64,000 nucleotides of DNA from DAOPJM01 sp964490325 (GCA_964490325.1 CAZBBX010000006.1:1-64000); one strand, 5' to 3'; numbered from the stretch's first letter, positions 25,985-35,316 are shown. A program made the numbers and translations. Notes: generated by a model from the sequence alone, not told the origin.

Positions 25985-27065
25985 ATGAAAAAAGTTTTCT
26001 GTATACTGCTTTCCGTCCTGCTCTTGCTTGGGTTTGCAAGCTTTTCCATGGCGGAGGATGCCGACCTGACCGTACACGTCATCACCAACGGTGAAACGGT
26101 GGATCACACCTTCACCCGTACGCAGCTGACAGCTCTGATGGGCGACGCGATTGTCTTCTCCTACGCCAACAAGAGCGGCACGGCCTACGGCAAAGCGCAG
26201 GGCGTGGAGCTTACGACGCTGTTTGACGCAATGGGCGTGAGCATGGCAGCGGGTGACAGTATCGCTTTCACGGACAAGGACACGGATTACACCAAGAGCT
26301 TCACCTATGAAGCGCTCTTTACCATACGCTATGCCTTTGACGGCGAGACCAACATGGGCGAGATCGCTCCTATGCTTGCAATCTCCGAGATGACGGGAGC
26401 CACAAGCTACACTGCGGCCGCCGATCTAACCCTGACCTCCGACAATGCCTACCGCAACATCTACGGACAGACCGCTGCGGGCGAAGTTACCTTGAACGCC
26501 ATGGTCAAGGGGATCGATGAGATCACCATTACCCGCACCGTTGTGGAGCAGCCCGACCTGACCGTACATGTCATCACCAACGGTGAAACGGTGGATCACA
26601 CCTTCACCCGTACGCAGCTTAACGACCTGATGGGCGACGCGATTGTCTTCTCCTACGCCAACAAGAGCGGCACGGCCTACGNNNNNNNNNNNNNNNNNNN
26701 NNNNNNNNNNNNNNNNNNNNNNNNNNNNNNNNNNNNNNNNNNNNNNNNNNNNNNNNNNNNNNNNNNNNNNNNNNNNNNNNNGCGAAGTTACCTTGAACGC
26801 CATGGTCAAGGGGATCGATGAGATCACCATTACCCGTACGCTTGCGGCGACCCTGTATGGCGATGCCAACTGTGACGGGAAAGTAACACCCGCCGATGCA
26901 GCCGCGATCCTGCGCGATACCGTGAAGATCGAAGCACTGTCCGAGCTTGGCGCGATCAACGGCGATGTGGACGGCTTGGCAGGCACCACCAGCTCGGATG
27001 CTGCCTGCATCCTTAGGTGGACGGTCTTGATCATCACCGTCTTCCCCGTTGAAGTAACGCATTAA
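25985..27065 (+). CDS. Secreted dockerin protein with tandem SUOX-like repeat, split by gap
   Basis: A single gene interrupted by 100 N. ATG at 25985 follows GGAGG by 10 nt; signal peptide MKKVFCILLSVLLLLGFASFSMA. Repeat 1 (about residues 26-190) has TNGETVDHTFTRTQL, GVELTTLFDAMGVS, GDSIAFTDKD and IYGQTAAGEVTLN. Repeat 2 begins at 26555 and is almost identical until the gap; after the gap the sequence resumes at the end of the repeat and runs into a type I dockerin pair (GDANCDGKVTPADAAAILR, then a SSDAACILRW copy). Outside the N run there are 981 bases (327 codons), so any gap length divisible by three joins both halves in one frame. Likely extracellular; it shares domains with the two upstream surface proteins. 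Confidence 0.8.
26063..26840 (+). repeat. Near-identical tandem domain repeat
   Basis: The unit starting at 26063 recurs at 26555, a period of 492 nt (164 codons). Over the roughly 125 bases visible before the gap the copies differ at only a few positions, and the ends after the gap also match. This near identity implies a recent duplication or gene conversion. Confidence 0.85.
26682..26781. other. Assembly gap (100 N)
   Basis: Exactly 100 N inside the second copy of the tandem repeat. By alignment to the first copy the missing part corresponds to 26190-26480, which is 291 nt. The N count is therefore a placeholder, not a measured length. Confidence 0.95.
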
Positions 27066-27097
27066 CAAAGTTTCCATAAAACACTCCGTCTATGGAA

Positions 27098-27129
27098 AAC
27101 GTCCGTGCCGAAAGGTTCGGACGTTTTTC
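27098..27129 (+). terminator. Terminator after the small dockerin gene
   Basis: AACGTCCG (27098-27105) pairs with CGGACGTT (27118-27125), with an inner CC-GAAA-GG tetraloop, followed by TTTC. It closes the surface-protein locus. Confidence 0.8.
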
Positions 27130-27141
27130 ATTCCGTGCAGC

Positions 27142-27170
27142 TTGTGTGAAAAAGGCGCTTATGCTATACT
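27142..27170 (+). promoter_or_regulatory. Promoter of the double-GNAT gene
   Basis: TTGTGT (27142-27147) and TATACT (27165-27170) are 17 nt apart. Confidence 0.6.
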
Positions 27171-27232
27171 CGACAGCACGGAAGGGCAAGCGAGCGCACA
27201 AAAATGTGCTTTCGCTTCGGAAGGGAGCGGCA

Positions 27233-28117
27233 ATGTCCGTTGTATTGCGAAAACCGCAGCAAGCGTCGTTTGATGCGCTGCTAAGGACGTTTACCGGCGA
27301 GGACGCGGCGGAGGAGCTCCTCTTTGCGCTTCGCGCTCACGATCCTGCGGTGCGGTCGATCTTCCGACACGGAACGCTTGTGGGCGTTTGTCTTGCGCAG
27401 GACGGAAGGAACGGCTTTCTGTATGTCTGTCTTTTACCGCAGTTTCGCGGCAAAGGCTGCGGAGCCGCCGCTGTGCAGCAGGCGTACGAACTGTTTTCCG
27501 CGGGGATGCAGACCTGCCTATGCACCTTCCGCGAAGGGGACGCAGCAGCCGAAGCCTTTGCGAAAAAGCAGGGCTATACAAGGCAGTTTTGCTCCGAGGT
27601 ATTGACGTATACGGGGCGAACCGACAGTAAGAGCGCATTGCCCGTGCGCAAGTATCGTGACGCGGATTTTGACAGGGCGCACGCGCTGTATGCCGAGGCG
27701 TTTCACCGTATGCGCTGCGCCACGGGATGCTTTCCCGATTCCAAGCCGGAGGCGGCAAGCGACAAGATCCGTAAAAGGTGGCGGGACACGGCAAGTGAGC
27801 GCCTCGTCTATACCGAGGACGATCTGCCCATAGCCGTTGCGCACATCGAGGGGGACGAGCTGTCAAGCATCGCCGTCGCACCCGAGCGGCAGGGGCAGGG
27901 GATAGGGAGCGCCTTTATACGCTGCTGCCGCGATGAGATCCTTGCAAGTGGGCAGGAGCGGGTCTTGCTGTACTGCGTCGCGGGAAATCCGGCCCGCAGG
28001 ATCTACCAAGCCTTGGGGTTTCGTCCGCTGTACACAGCTGTCTATGCAGGAAGAAAATTCATTAAAGACGCGGATCAACACTTGACAGGGCGAAACATAA
28101 CGGATATACTGCTATAA
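27233..28117 (+). CDS. Two-domain GNAT acetyltransferase
   Basis: 294 residues from the ATG at 27233 behind AAGGGAG; the promoter at 27142-27170 rules out starts further upstream. Two GNAT modules lie in tandem. The first (about 1-135) has FLYVCLLPQFRGKGCGAAAVQQAY, matching the acetyl-CoA loop. The second (about 145-290) has LSSIAVAPERQGQGIGSAFIRCC and NPARRIYQALGFRPLY. Tandem GNATs occur in mycothiol synthase and in several N-acyltransferases, but the substrate here is unknown. The promoter for the hisS leader lies inside its last 40 bases. Confidence 0.85.
   Translation: MSVVLRKPQQASFDALLRTFTGEDAAEELLFALRAHDPAVRSIFRHGTLVGVCLAQDGRNGFLYVCLLPQFRGKGCGAAAVQQAYELFSAGMQTCLCTFREGDAAAEAFAKKQGYTRQFCSEVLTYTGRTDSKSALPVRKYRDADFDRAHALYAEAFHRMRCATGCFPDSKPEAASDKIRKRWRDTASERLVYTEDDLPIAVAHIEGDELSSIAVAPERQGQGIGSAFIRCCRDEILASGQERVLLYCVAGNPARRIYQALGFRPLYTAVYAGRKFIKDADQHLTGRNITDILL
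28082..28110 (+). promoter_or_regulatory. Promoter of the hisS-aspS operon
   Basis: A perfect TTGACA (28082-28087) and TATACT (28105-28110) are 17 nt apart, inside the 3' end of the acetyltransferase gene. The expected start is near 28117, giving about 230 nt of leader. Confidence 0.8.
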
Positions 28118-28340
28118 AAGCTATGCGTGAGAGAGTAGGCTGAATTTCGATCCTAAAGAGAGCGTCGCCGCGGTTGCAAGCGAGGCGGATCGGCTCGGTG
28201 CGAAGGACACTCACAAGCTGTGCGCAGGAAATGGCGCAACGTATTTCGGCGTTAACGGATCAGAGTGGAGAGTCTTTCTCAATCGGGGTGGCACCGCGCA
28301 CACGCGTCCCCGAAGTTGGAAGGGTTCTTTATTTTTTTAG
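28117..28340 (+). promoter_or_regulatory. T-box leader of hisS-aspS
   Basis: The canonical T-box GGTGGCACCGCG is at 28287-28298, inside an antiterminator in which GGGG (28285-28288) pairs with CCCC (28308-28311). The 5' part has the AGAGAGTAGGCTG start of stem I (from about 28130), and the specifier-loop region reads GAAGGACACTC (about 28203-28213). The competing terminator is weak by eye (CCC around 28308 with GGG around 28322) but runs into TCTTTATTTTTTT. Uncharged tRNA binding should permit read-through to hisS. GACAC holds both an Asp codon (GAC) and a His codon (CAC) in overlapping registers. Confidence 0.9.
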
Positions 28341-28350
28341 GAGGAGCATC

Positions 28351-29616
28351 ATGGCATACAAAGCGCCCAAGGGAACCAAGGACATCCTGCCGGAGGAGAG
28401 CTATCGCTGGCAGTACATCGAGCGCGTCATACGGGACGTCGTGGCAAAATACGGATTTTTAGAGACCCGCACGCCTGTTATCGAGCATACAGAGCTGTTT
28501 TTACGGAGCGTCGGCGACACCACGGACGTCGTACAAAAGGAAATGTACACCTTCGAGGACAAGGGCAATCGCAGCATCACCCTGAAGCCCGAGGGCACGG
28601 CGGGCGTCATCCGCATGTTTGTGGAGAACGGTCTGTTCTCCGAGGCGATGCCGCAAAAGTACTACTATCTGTACTGCCCCGTGTTCCGTTACGAACGGCC
28701 GCAGGCGGGGCGCTTGCGTGAGCATCACCAGTTTGGCGTGGAGCTGATCGGTTCCCCCTCAGCGGCAGCGGACGCGGAGGTCATTGCGCTTGCAAGCGAA
28801 CTGTTCACGCGCTTTGGTGCGCGGGAGCTGACGGTCAAGCTCAACTCTATTGGCTGTCCCAAGTGCCGCGGCGCCTATCAGGAGGCGCTCAAGCAGTATC
28901 TGGGGAGCCGCAAGGACGAGCTGTGTGAGACCTGCCGCGAGCGTTTCGACAAGAATCCGCTTCGCATTTTGGACTGCAAGATGGACAGCTGCAAGGCGAT
29001 CGTGGCCGACGCCCCGCACACGACAGACTTTCTTTGCGACGAGTGCCGTGCGCACATGGACAAGCTTCAAAGCTGCTTGGACGCGCTGGGGCTTGCCTAC
29101 GAGCTGGATCCCATGCTGGTACGCGGCTTGGATTACTACACCAAGACGGTGTTCGAGATCGTCTCGGGTGCGGCAGGCGCGCAGGGAACGCTCTGCGGCG
29201 GCGGACGCTACGACGGTCTTGTCCAACAGCTTGGCGGCCCGCAGCTTCCCGCGGTTGGCTTTGGCCTTGGCATGGAGCGCCTGTTGCTGCTGCTCGATCA
29301 GTTGGGCGTCGGCGTTGAAAAGCCGCTGCGCTACGATGTGATGCTGATACCTATGGGCGAGGCGGCCGCCGACTATGCCTTCAGGCTTACAGCGGAGCTG
29401 CGGGCGCTGGGCGTAAAGGCGGACTGCGACCAAATGGGACGCAGCGTCAAAGCGCAGATGAAATACGCGGACAAAGCGGGTGCGCTGCGCGTATTGGTGC
29501 TTGGCGAGAATGAACTTGCCGCAGGCAAGGGAAAGCTAAAGAACATGGTAACAGGCGCGGAGCACGAGATCGTTCTTGACGCCAAAGAAATTTGCAACTG
29601 GATCACAAGGGGGTAA
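28351..29616 (+). CDS. hisS: Histidyl-tRNA synthetase
   Basis: 421 residues, the normal size. Class II motifs: KGTKDILPEES at the N-terminus, motif 1 FLETRTPVIEHTELF, motif 2 FRYERPQAGRLREHHQFGVE, the His-A loop RGLDYYTKTVFEI, LCGGGRYDGL, and motif 3 GFGLGMERLLLLL, then the anticodon-binding domain. A GxPxCRGAY-like CPKC...CETC pair and a CDECRAH segment in the insert suggest a zinc-binding insertion. The ATG at 28351 follows AGGAGG. First gene of the hisS-aspS-rseC-trxA-Dabb operon, under T-box control. Confidence 0.97.
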   Translation: MAYKAPKGTKDILPEESYRWQYIERVIRDVVAKYGFLETRTPVIEHTELFLRSVGDTTDVVQKEMYTFEDKGNRSITLKPEGTAGVIRMFVENGLFSEAMPQKYYYLYCPVFRYERPQAGRLREHHQFGVELIGSPSAAADAEVIALASELFTRFGARELTVKLNSIGCPKCRGAYQEALKQYLGSRKDELCETCRERFDKNPLRILDCKMDSCKAIVADAPHTTDFLCDECRAHMDKLQSCLDALGLAYELDPMLVRGLDYYTKTVFEIVSGAAGAQGTLCGGGRYDGLVQQLGGPQLPAVGFGLGMERLLLLLDQLGVGVEKPLRYDVMLIPMGEAAADYAFRLTAELRALGVKADCDQMGRSVKAQMKYADKAGALRVLVLGENELAAGKGKLKNMVTGAEHEIVLDAKEICNWITRG

Positions 29617-29622
29617 TGAAGC

Positions 29623-31419
<1,797 letters not shown>

Positions 31420-31833
31420 ATGGCCGCGCATGTTGAACACAGCGGCGTGGTCGTCGCGATCGAGGGCGACAAGGCACGCGTGCGCTTTATACGCAGCAGC
31501 GCCTGCAAAAGCTGCGGCGCTTGCCTGACGGTCGGCGAGAAGGAGATGGAAACACTGGTGGACAACAACCTAAATGCGGTTGTGGGTGATCGCGTGTTGG
31601 TGCAGCTTTCGGCCTCGTCCCTGCTGATCGCAAGCGTCCTCTGCTATGTACTGCCCCTCTGCGCCCTGCTCATTGGGATCTGGCTGGGTATGCCGCTCGG
31701 CGATTTCTATGCGCTGCTCTTTGGCGTAGTCGGCTGCGTGATCGTTTTTCTTCTGCTGCGCATCGTGGACAAACGCGCAATCCGCAGCAGACGATTCATT
31801 CCTACTATGACAAAAATTATCAAGGAGGACTAA
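31420..31833 (+). CDS. RseC/SoxR-reducing family membrane protein
   Basis: 137 residues, beginning on the base after the aspS stop. It opens with GVVVAIEGDKARVRFIRSSACKSCGAC, the Cys-rich N-terminal motif of the RseC/MucC family, then two membrane helices (LLIASVLCYVLPLCALLIGIW and FYALLFGVVGCVIVFLLLRIV) and a basic end. In Proteobacteria RseC modulates sigma-E and helps reduce SoxR; in Clostridia such proteins are common near Rnf or thiol genes. Thioredoxin follows 3 nt later, which suits a redox role, but that is inference. Confidence 0.82.
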   Translation: MAAHVEHSGVVVAIEGDKARVRFIRSSACKSCGACLTVGEKEMETLVDNNLNAVVGDRVLVQLSASSLLIASVLCYVLPLCALLIGIWLGMPLGDFYALLFGVVGCVIVFLLLRIVDKRAIRSRRFIPTMTKIIKED

Positions 31834-31836
31834 AAA

Positions 31837-32160
31837 ATGGCAAACAACATGATCGTTGGCAATGCGGACAATTTTGACAGCACGCTGAACGCAGGCCGTC
31901 CCGTTTTGGTCGACTTTTGGGCAAGCTGGTGCGGCCCCTGCCGTATGCTGATGCCTACGGTGGAGCAGCTTGGCGAGGAGTATGCGGACAGCATCACCTT
32001 CATGAAGGTGAACGTGGACGACGAGCCGGAGCTGGCGGCGCGCTATCGTGTGAACACCATCCCCTGCCTGATCCTGTTCAAGGACGGCAAGATCGTGGAC
32101 AGCTCCGTGGGTGCAAAGCCGCGTCACCTGCTGGAGGCCATGCTCAACAAGGCGCTATAA
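31837..32160 (+). CDS. trxA: Thioredoxin
   Basis: 107 residues with the redox motif WCGPC at 31-35, the preceding VLVDFWAS strand, cis-proline TIPCL at about 75-79 and the closing FKDGKIV. A classical cytosolic protein disulfide reductase. The extra Cys beside the cis-proline (IPCL instead of IPTL) is a small departure from the common form. Behind GGAGG, 3 nt after the RseC-like gene. Confidence 0.95.
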   Translation: MANNMIVGNADNFDSTLNAGRPVLVDFWASWCGPCRMLMPTVEQLGEEYADSITFMKVNVDDEPELAARYRVNTIPCLILFKDGKIVDSSVGAKPRHLLEAMLNKAL

Positions 32161-32170
32161 GGAGCGAACC

Positions 32171-32464
32171 ATGATTAAGCATATCGTTTGCTTCAAGCTC
32201 ACGGAGCCGAGTTTGGAAAACAAGAACGAGGCGGCGAAGGTGCTGCGTTCTATGCAAGGGAACGTTCCGCTTCTGCGCGGCTTGGAGGTCGGCGTCGATT
32301 TCCTTGCATCGCCGCGGAGCTACGACCTGATCCTGCAGGTACAGCTTGACGACAAGGCCGCGCTGGACGCGTATCAGGTCGATCCCTACCATGTGGGCGT
32401 GGTCAAAAAGCACATGCATGCCGTCACGGCTGCAAGCATCGCAGTGGACTATGTGATGGACTAA
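32171..32464 (+). CDS. Dabb (stress-responsive alpha/beta barrel) protein
   Basis: 97 residues. MIKHIVCFKLTE, LEVGVDFLASPRSYDLILQVQLDD and YQVDPYHVGVVKKHMHAV are diagnostic for the Dabb dimeric ferredoxin-like fold. Members range from plant stress proteins to enzymes such as olivetolic acid cyclase; most bacterial ones are uncharacterised. Last gene of the hisS operon, followed at once by a terminator. Confidence 0.88.
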   Translation: MIKHIVCFKLTEPSLENKNEAAKVLRSMQGNVPLLRGLEVGVDFLASPRSYDLILQVQLDDKAALDAYQVDPYHVGVVKKHMHAVTAASIAVDYVMD

Positions 32465-32485
32465 AGCCCATACATGCAGTATAAG

Positions 32486-32514
32486 AAAGCCGCTCCCGCA
32501 AAGGAACGGCTTTT
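32486..32514 (+). terminator. Terminator of the hisS-aspS operon
   Basis: AAAGCCG-C-TCC pairs with GGA-A-CGGCTTT around CGCAAA, then TTTGTTGTTTT. The position is 22 nt after the Dabb stop. Confidence 0.8.
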
Positions 32515-32545
32515 GTTGTTTTGGCTATGGCTGTAAGGATCCTCC

Positions 32546-33925
32546 CTATTTGATGGGTTCCAGCTCGGCGGTAAAGTGCCGCAGCACCTTGGCCTGCTTG
32601 ACGATGCGATAGCCGTGAATGTCCTTGGCGCGATCGCGAACGGCAATGATCGCATCGGCGACCACGTCCAGATGCGCCTGCGTCAGCACGCGGCGCGGCA
32701 CGCAAAGACGGGTAAATTCCATCTCCGCTTCGGGCTGCTTGCCCGTGACGGGATCGGGATCGAGCATATAGCTGCCCACGTCGCAGCAGCGAATGCCCGC
32801 CTCCAGATACAGCTCCAGCGCCAATGCCTGCGCGGGAAATTCGTAATAGGGGATGTTCGGCAGAATGCGCTTGGCGTCCAAAAAAATCGCGTGACCGCCT
32901 GTGGGATACTGCAGGGGAACGCCCGCTTCGCGGATTCGGTCGCCCAAGTATTGCACCTGTCCGATGCGATAGCGCAAAAAGTGATAGTCCATGCCCTCGT
33001 ACAGGCCGACGGCCAGCGCCTCCAGATCGCGTCCCGCAAGTCCGCCATAGGTGATGAAGCCCTCGTAGGGGACGGTCAGGCTCTTGACGCGTTCGTACAG
33101 CTCCGCATCCTCGCGAATACCGATCAGGCCGCCCATGTTGACGATGGCGTCCTTCTTGGCGCTCATGGCGAACGCGTCTGCATAGGAGAAGGCCTCCCGC
33201 GTGATCTCGGCGATGGAGCGTTCCTGCTGACCTTCCTCGCGGGTCTTGATGAAGTAGGCGTTCTCGGCAAAGCGCGCCGCGTCTATGACAAAGGGGATGC
33301 CATACCGCTTGGCGATCACAGCCGTCTCGCGGATATTTTGCAGGGAGACGGGCTGCCCGCCTGCCGTGTTATTGGTGATGGTCATGAGGATCACGCCGAT
33401 GGAGGAAGCGCCGTGTTCATTAATGAAGGCCTCCAAGCGTTCCACGTCCATGTTGCCCTTGAAGGGATAGTAGTCCTCGGTATTCGTGGCCTCGCGGACT
33501 ACACAGTCCACGGGGTGTCCGCCTGCAAGACCCACATGTCCGCGGGTGGTGTCAAAGTGCATGTTGGCAACGGAGTATTGACCGGGCTTGAGCAAGCAGG
33601 GCAGCAGCACCTTTTCGGCGGCGCGCCCTTGGTGAACAGGCTGCGCATAGGCATAGCCGAAGATGTCGCGCACCGCGTCCTTGAGGGCGTAATAGCCGCG
33701 GCAGCCCGCATACGCCTCATCGCCGCGCATGATGGCGGCCCACTGCGTGTCGCTCATGGCGCCTGTGCCGCTGTCTGTCAGCATGTCGATGTAGACCTGT
33801 TCGCTGCGCAGGCCAAACACGTTGTAGCCCGCTTCCTTGAGGTAGCGCTCGCGTTCCTCACGCGTGGTCATCGTCAAGGGTTCCACCATCTTGATCTTGA
33901 ACGGTTCTGCAATATACTTTGCCAA
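32546..33925 (-). CDS. tnaA: Tryptophanase (tryptophan indole-lyase)
   Basis: 459 residues from a TTG at 33925, chosen because AAGGAGGG lies 8 nt upstream and the protein then begins AKYIAEPFKIK like the family. PLP fold type I: LLTDSGTGAMSD, GDEAYAG, AARFAENAYFIK, and MSAKKD carrying the PLP lysine at about residue 258. Tyrosine phenol-lyase is a close relative. Three features favour tryptophanase: ARFAENAYF rather than TRCVENAYF, the GSYMLDPDPVTGKQ loop, and CDVG where the phenol-lyase has an arginine (ERG). It cleaves Trp to indole, pyruvate and ammonia. No tnaC-like leader peptide is evident. It is followed in the catabolic direction by no other gene, and a gate-domain membrane protein lies upstream. 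Confidence 0.9.
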   Translation of the reverse strand: MAKYIAEPFKIKMVEPLTMTTREERERYLKEAGYNVFGLRSEQVYIDMLTDSGTGAMSDTQWAAIMRGDEAYAGCRGYYALKDAVRDIFGYAYAQPVHQGRAAEKVLLPCLLKPGQYSVANMHFDTTRGHVGLAGGHPVDCVVREATNTEDYYPFKGNMDVERLEAFINEHGASSIGVILMTITNNTAGGQPVSLQNIRETAVIAKRYGIPFVIDAARFAENAYFIKTREEGQQERSIAEITREAFSYADAFAMSAKKDAIVNMGGLIGIREDAELYERVKSLTVPYEGFITYGGLAGRDLEALAVGLYEGMDYHFLRYRIGQVQYLGDRIREAGVPLQYPTGGHAIFLDAKRILPNIPYYEFPAQALALELYLEAGIRCCDVGSYMLDPDPVTGKQPEAEMEFTRLCVPRRVLTQAHLDVVADAIIAVRDRAKDIHGYRIVKQAKVLRHFTAELEPIK

Positions 33926-33968
33926 AAGATTAGCCCTCCTTATGCTGCGGGGCACGCCCCTTTTTTCC

Positions 33969-33999
33969 ATTGTAACACCAAAAAGCGGCGTTTTTACAA
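33969..33999 (-). promoter_or_regulatory. Possible extended -10 promoter of tnaA
   Basis: On the minus strand TGTTACAAT holds an extended -10 (TACAAT at 33969-33974). A TTGTAA (33994-33999) lies 19 nt upstream, inside the loop of the preceding terminator. The spacing is long, so the extended -10 would have to carry it. Confidence 0.4.
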
Positions 34000-34005
34000 C
34001 GCCGC
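33980..34005 (-). terminator. Terminator of the gate-domain membrane protein gene
   Basis: On the minus strand GCGGCGT (33999-34005) pairs with ACGCCGC (33985-33991), followed by TTTTT. Confidence 0.8.
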
Positions 34006-34024
34006 AAATATATATTATGGAGCT

Positions 34025-35188
34025 TTACAGATGGAACAAAACGTACAGCCAGTTGGCGGCTACGCCTGCAAAGATACCGCCCACCGTGTGGGAAAGAATG
34101 GCGGCGCCTGTCAGCTCGCTGTGCTTCAATGCCTTCATCATGGCGACATGGGTGCTTAGGTAGCCGCTCCAGCACATGCACATGGCGGTAAAGACAGCCA
34201 CGTCGTGCGCATCGGCAAGTCCCGCCGTGAGCAGCGGGGGAACAAGACCCAAGGCGGCGCCTGCGGAGCCCAGCGCCGTGATGGGAACGGAGATGCCCGT
34301 GGAGGACTTCAGCCCAAACAGCGGCCGAAGCAGGAACTGGATCTTATCGGCAGCCTTGGGGATCCAACCCAAGCCCTCGTATGCAGCGCCCGTATACAGC
34401 CCGTCGGCAGGCGCTTGGTTGGTCAGCATCAGCACCAGCGTACAAATGATAAGTACGCCCGGTATGATCTCCAAGCCCAGCTTCACGCCGTTTCCGCCGC
34501 CGTCCAAGAACGCGTCCATAAAGCGCAGCGAAAGACGCTGCTTGCGTTTTTTCATCTCGTCTGCGTCATCTTCGCTTAGGGGCAGGGGAGGAGGCGGCGC
34601 TTCCTTACCAAGCTTCTTGGCGGAGAAGAACAGCATCAGCCGCGTGCTGACGATGCTGCCCAGTACGGCGGCAAGATTGCCGATCAAAACAGCGGACAGG
34701 AGGCTTTCGCCCGCTTCCTTTTCCAAGCCCAGCAAAAAGCTCGTGACGATCAGACCCATGCCAAAGGCCGTGCCGAGGTTGGTCAAGGCGGCAAGCTGAT
34801 AGTCTTTAAAGCATTCGCGGAAGCGGCGGTCGCCCGTAAGAGTTAGGATGGCGGGGTTATCGGACAGATAGGTGGATACAACGCCGAGAGCCGCGGCTCC
34901 CGGCAGGCCGTACAGCGGCTTCATCAGTGGCGACAGAAGACGATTGAGCAGATCGACCACGCCGAATTCCGACATGAGCGAAGCCAACGCACCCGTCAGC
35001 ACAGCGATCGCCATGATGTAGAAGGCCGTGTTGATGAGCAGGGCATAGGCGGTGTTCATAAAGGTGTTCAGCATGTTGGCAAGCCCCATGGGTATGGCTA
35101 TGAGCGTGAACATGCCGATCACGATACACAAGAATACGATGGGCTCTATCCAGCGCTTCCGAAAAGAAGCGCGCGCGGGTTGTTCCAA
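34025..35188 (-). CDS. Gate/nucleoside-recognition membrane protein (CD0519/CD1768-like)
   Basis: 387 residues with about nine hydrophobic segments and a central charged loop (GKEAPPPPLPLSEDDADEMKKRKQR, about residues 195-220). The Gate-type repeats are seen as FYIMAIAVLTGALASLMSEFG...NRLLSPLMKPLYG in the first half and KIQFLLRPLFG...SSTGISVPITALGSAGAALG in the second. These proteins resemble the gating domain of nucleoside transporters and spore-maturation proteins. The substrate is unknown. Standing upstream of tryptophanase on the same strand, it could move an amino acid or product, but the terminator between them argues against a tight operon. Confidence 0.8.
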   Translation of the reverse strand: MEQPARASFRKRWIEPIVFLCIVIGMFTLIAIPMGLANMLNTFMNTAYALLINTAFYIMAIAVLTGALASLMSEFGVVDLLNRLLSPLMKPLYGLPGAAALGVVSTYLSDNPAILTLTGDRRFRECFKDYQLAALTNLGTAFGMGLIVTSFLLGLEKEAGESLLSAVLIGNLAAVLGSIVSTRLMLFFSAKKLGKEAPPPPLPLSEDDADEMKKRKQRLSLRFMDAFLDGGGNGVKLGLEIIPGVLIICTLVLMLTNQAPADGLYTGAAYEGLGWIPKAADKIQFLLRPLFGLKSSTGISVPITALGSAGAALGLVPPLLTAGLADAHDVAVFTAMCMCWSGYLSTHVAMMKALKHSELTGAAILSHTVGGIFAGVAANWLYVLFHL

Positions 35189-35293
35189 ATATATCCCCTC
35201 CTCCCGTGACCGCCTATATTATATGTGCAGGCGTGTAAAAAGTATAGCCTTCCAAACGAATATATTGTATGTGAGATTTGAAGCAAAAAGCGT

Positions 35294-35316
35294 ATAAATC
35301 TGTAAATAAATCTGTA
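35294..35316. repeat. Tandem 11-bp repeats upstream of the GntR promoter
   Basis: ATAAATCTGTA occurs at 35294-35304 and again at 35306-35316, a 12-bp period, ending 16 bp before the -35 box. The spacing (about one helical turn) suits an operator. The region lies between divergent genes. Confidence 0.45.

Noticed and set aside
18841..26840. Surface proteins as real molybdoenzymes, since a moa cluster is in the same window
   Set aside because: The SUOX-like copies lack the cofactor-binding Cys and Arg positions, and the moa genes are 16 kb away on the other strand. Binding-only modules are more likely.
26643..27065. A separate gene beginning inside or just before the N gap
   Set aside because: The frame is the continuation of the gene starting at 25985; the 100-N placeholder is not divisible by three and creates a false break.
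32546..33925. Tyrosine phenol-lyase instead of tryptophanase
   Set aside because: The phenol-lyase arginine position reads CDVG and the AARFAENAYF and GSYMLDPDPVTGKQ segments match tryptophanase.
32576..34159. Long open frame of 527 codons antisense to tnaA
   Set aside because: Its reading follows the third-position GC pattern of tnaA, contains no recognised domain and overlaps the whole tnaA gene, terminator and promoter.
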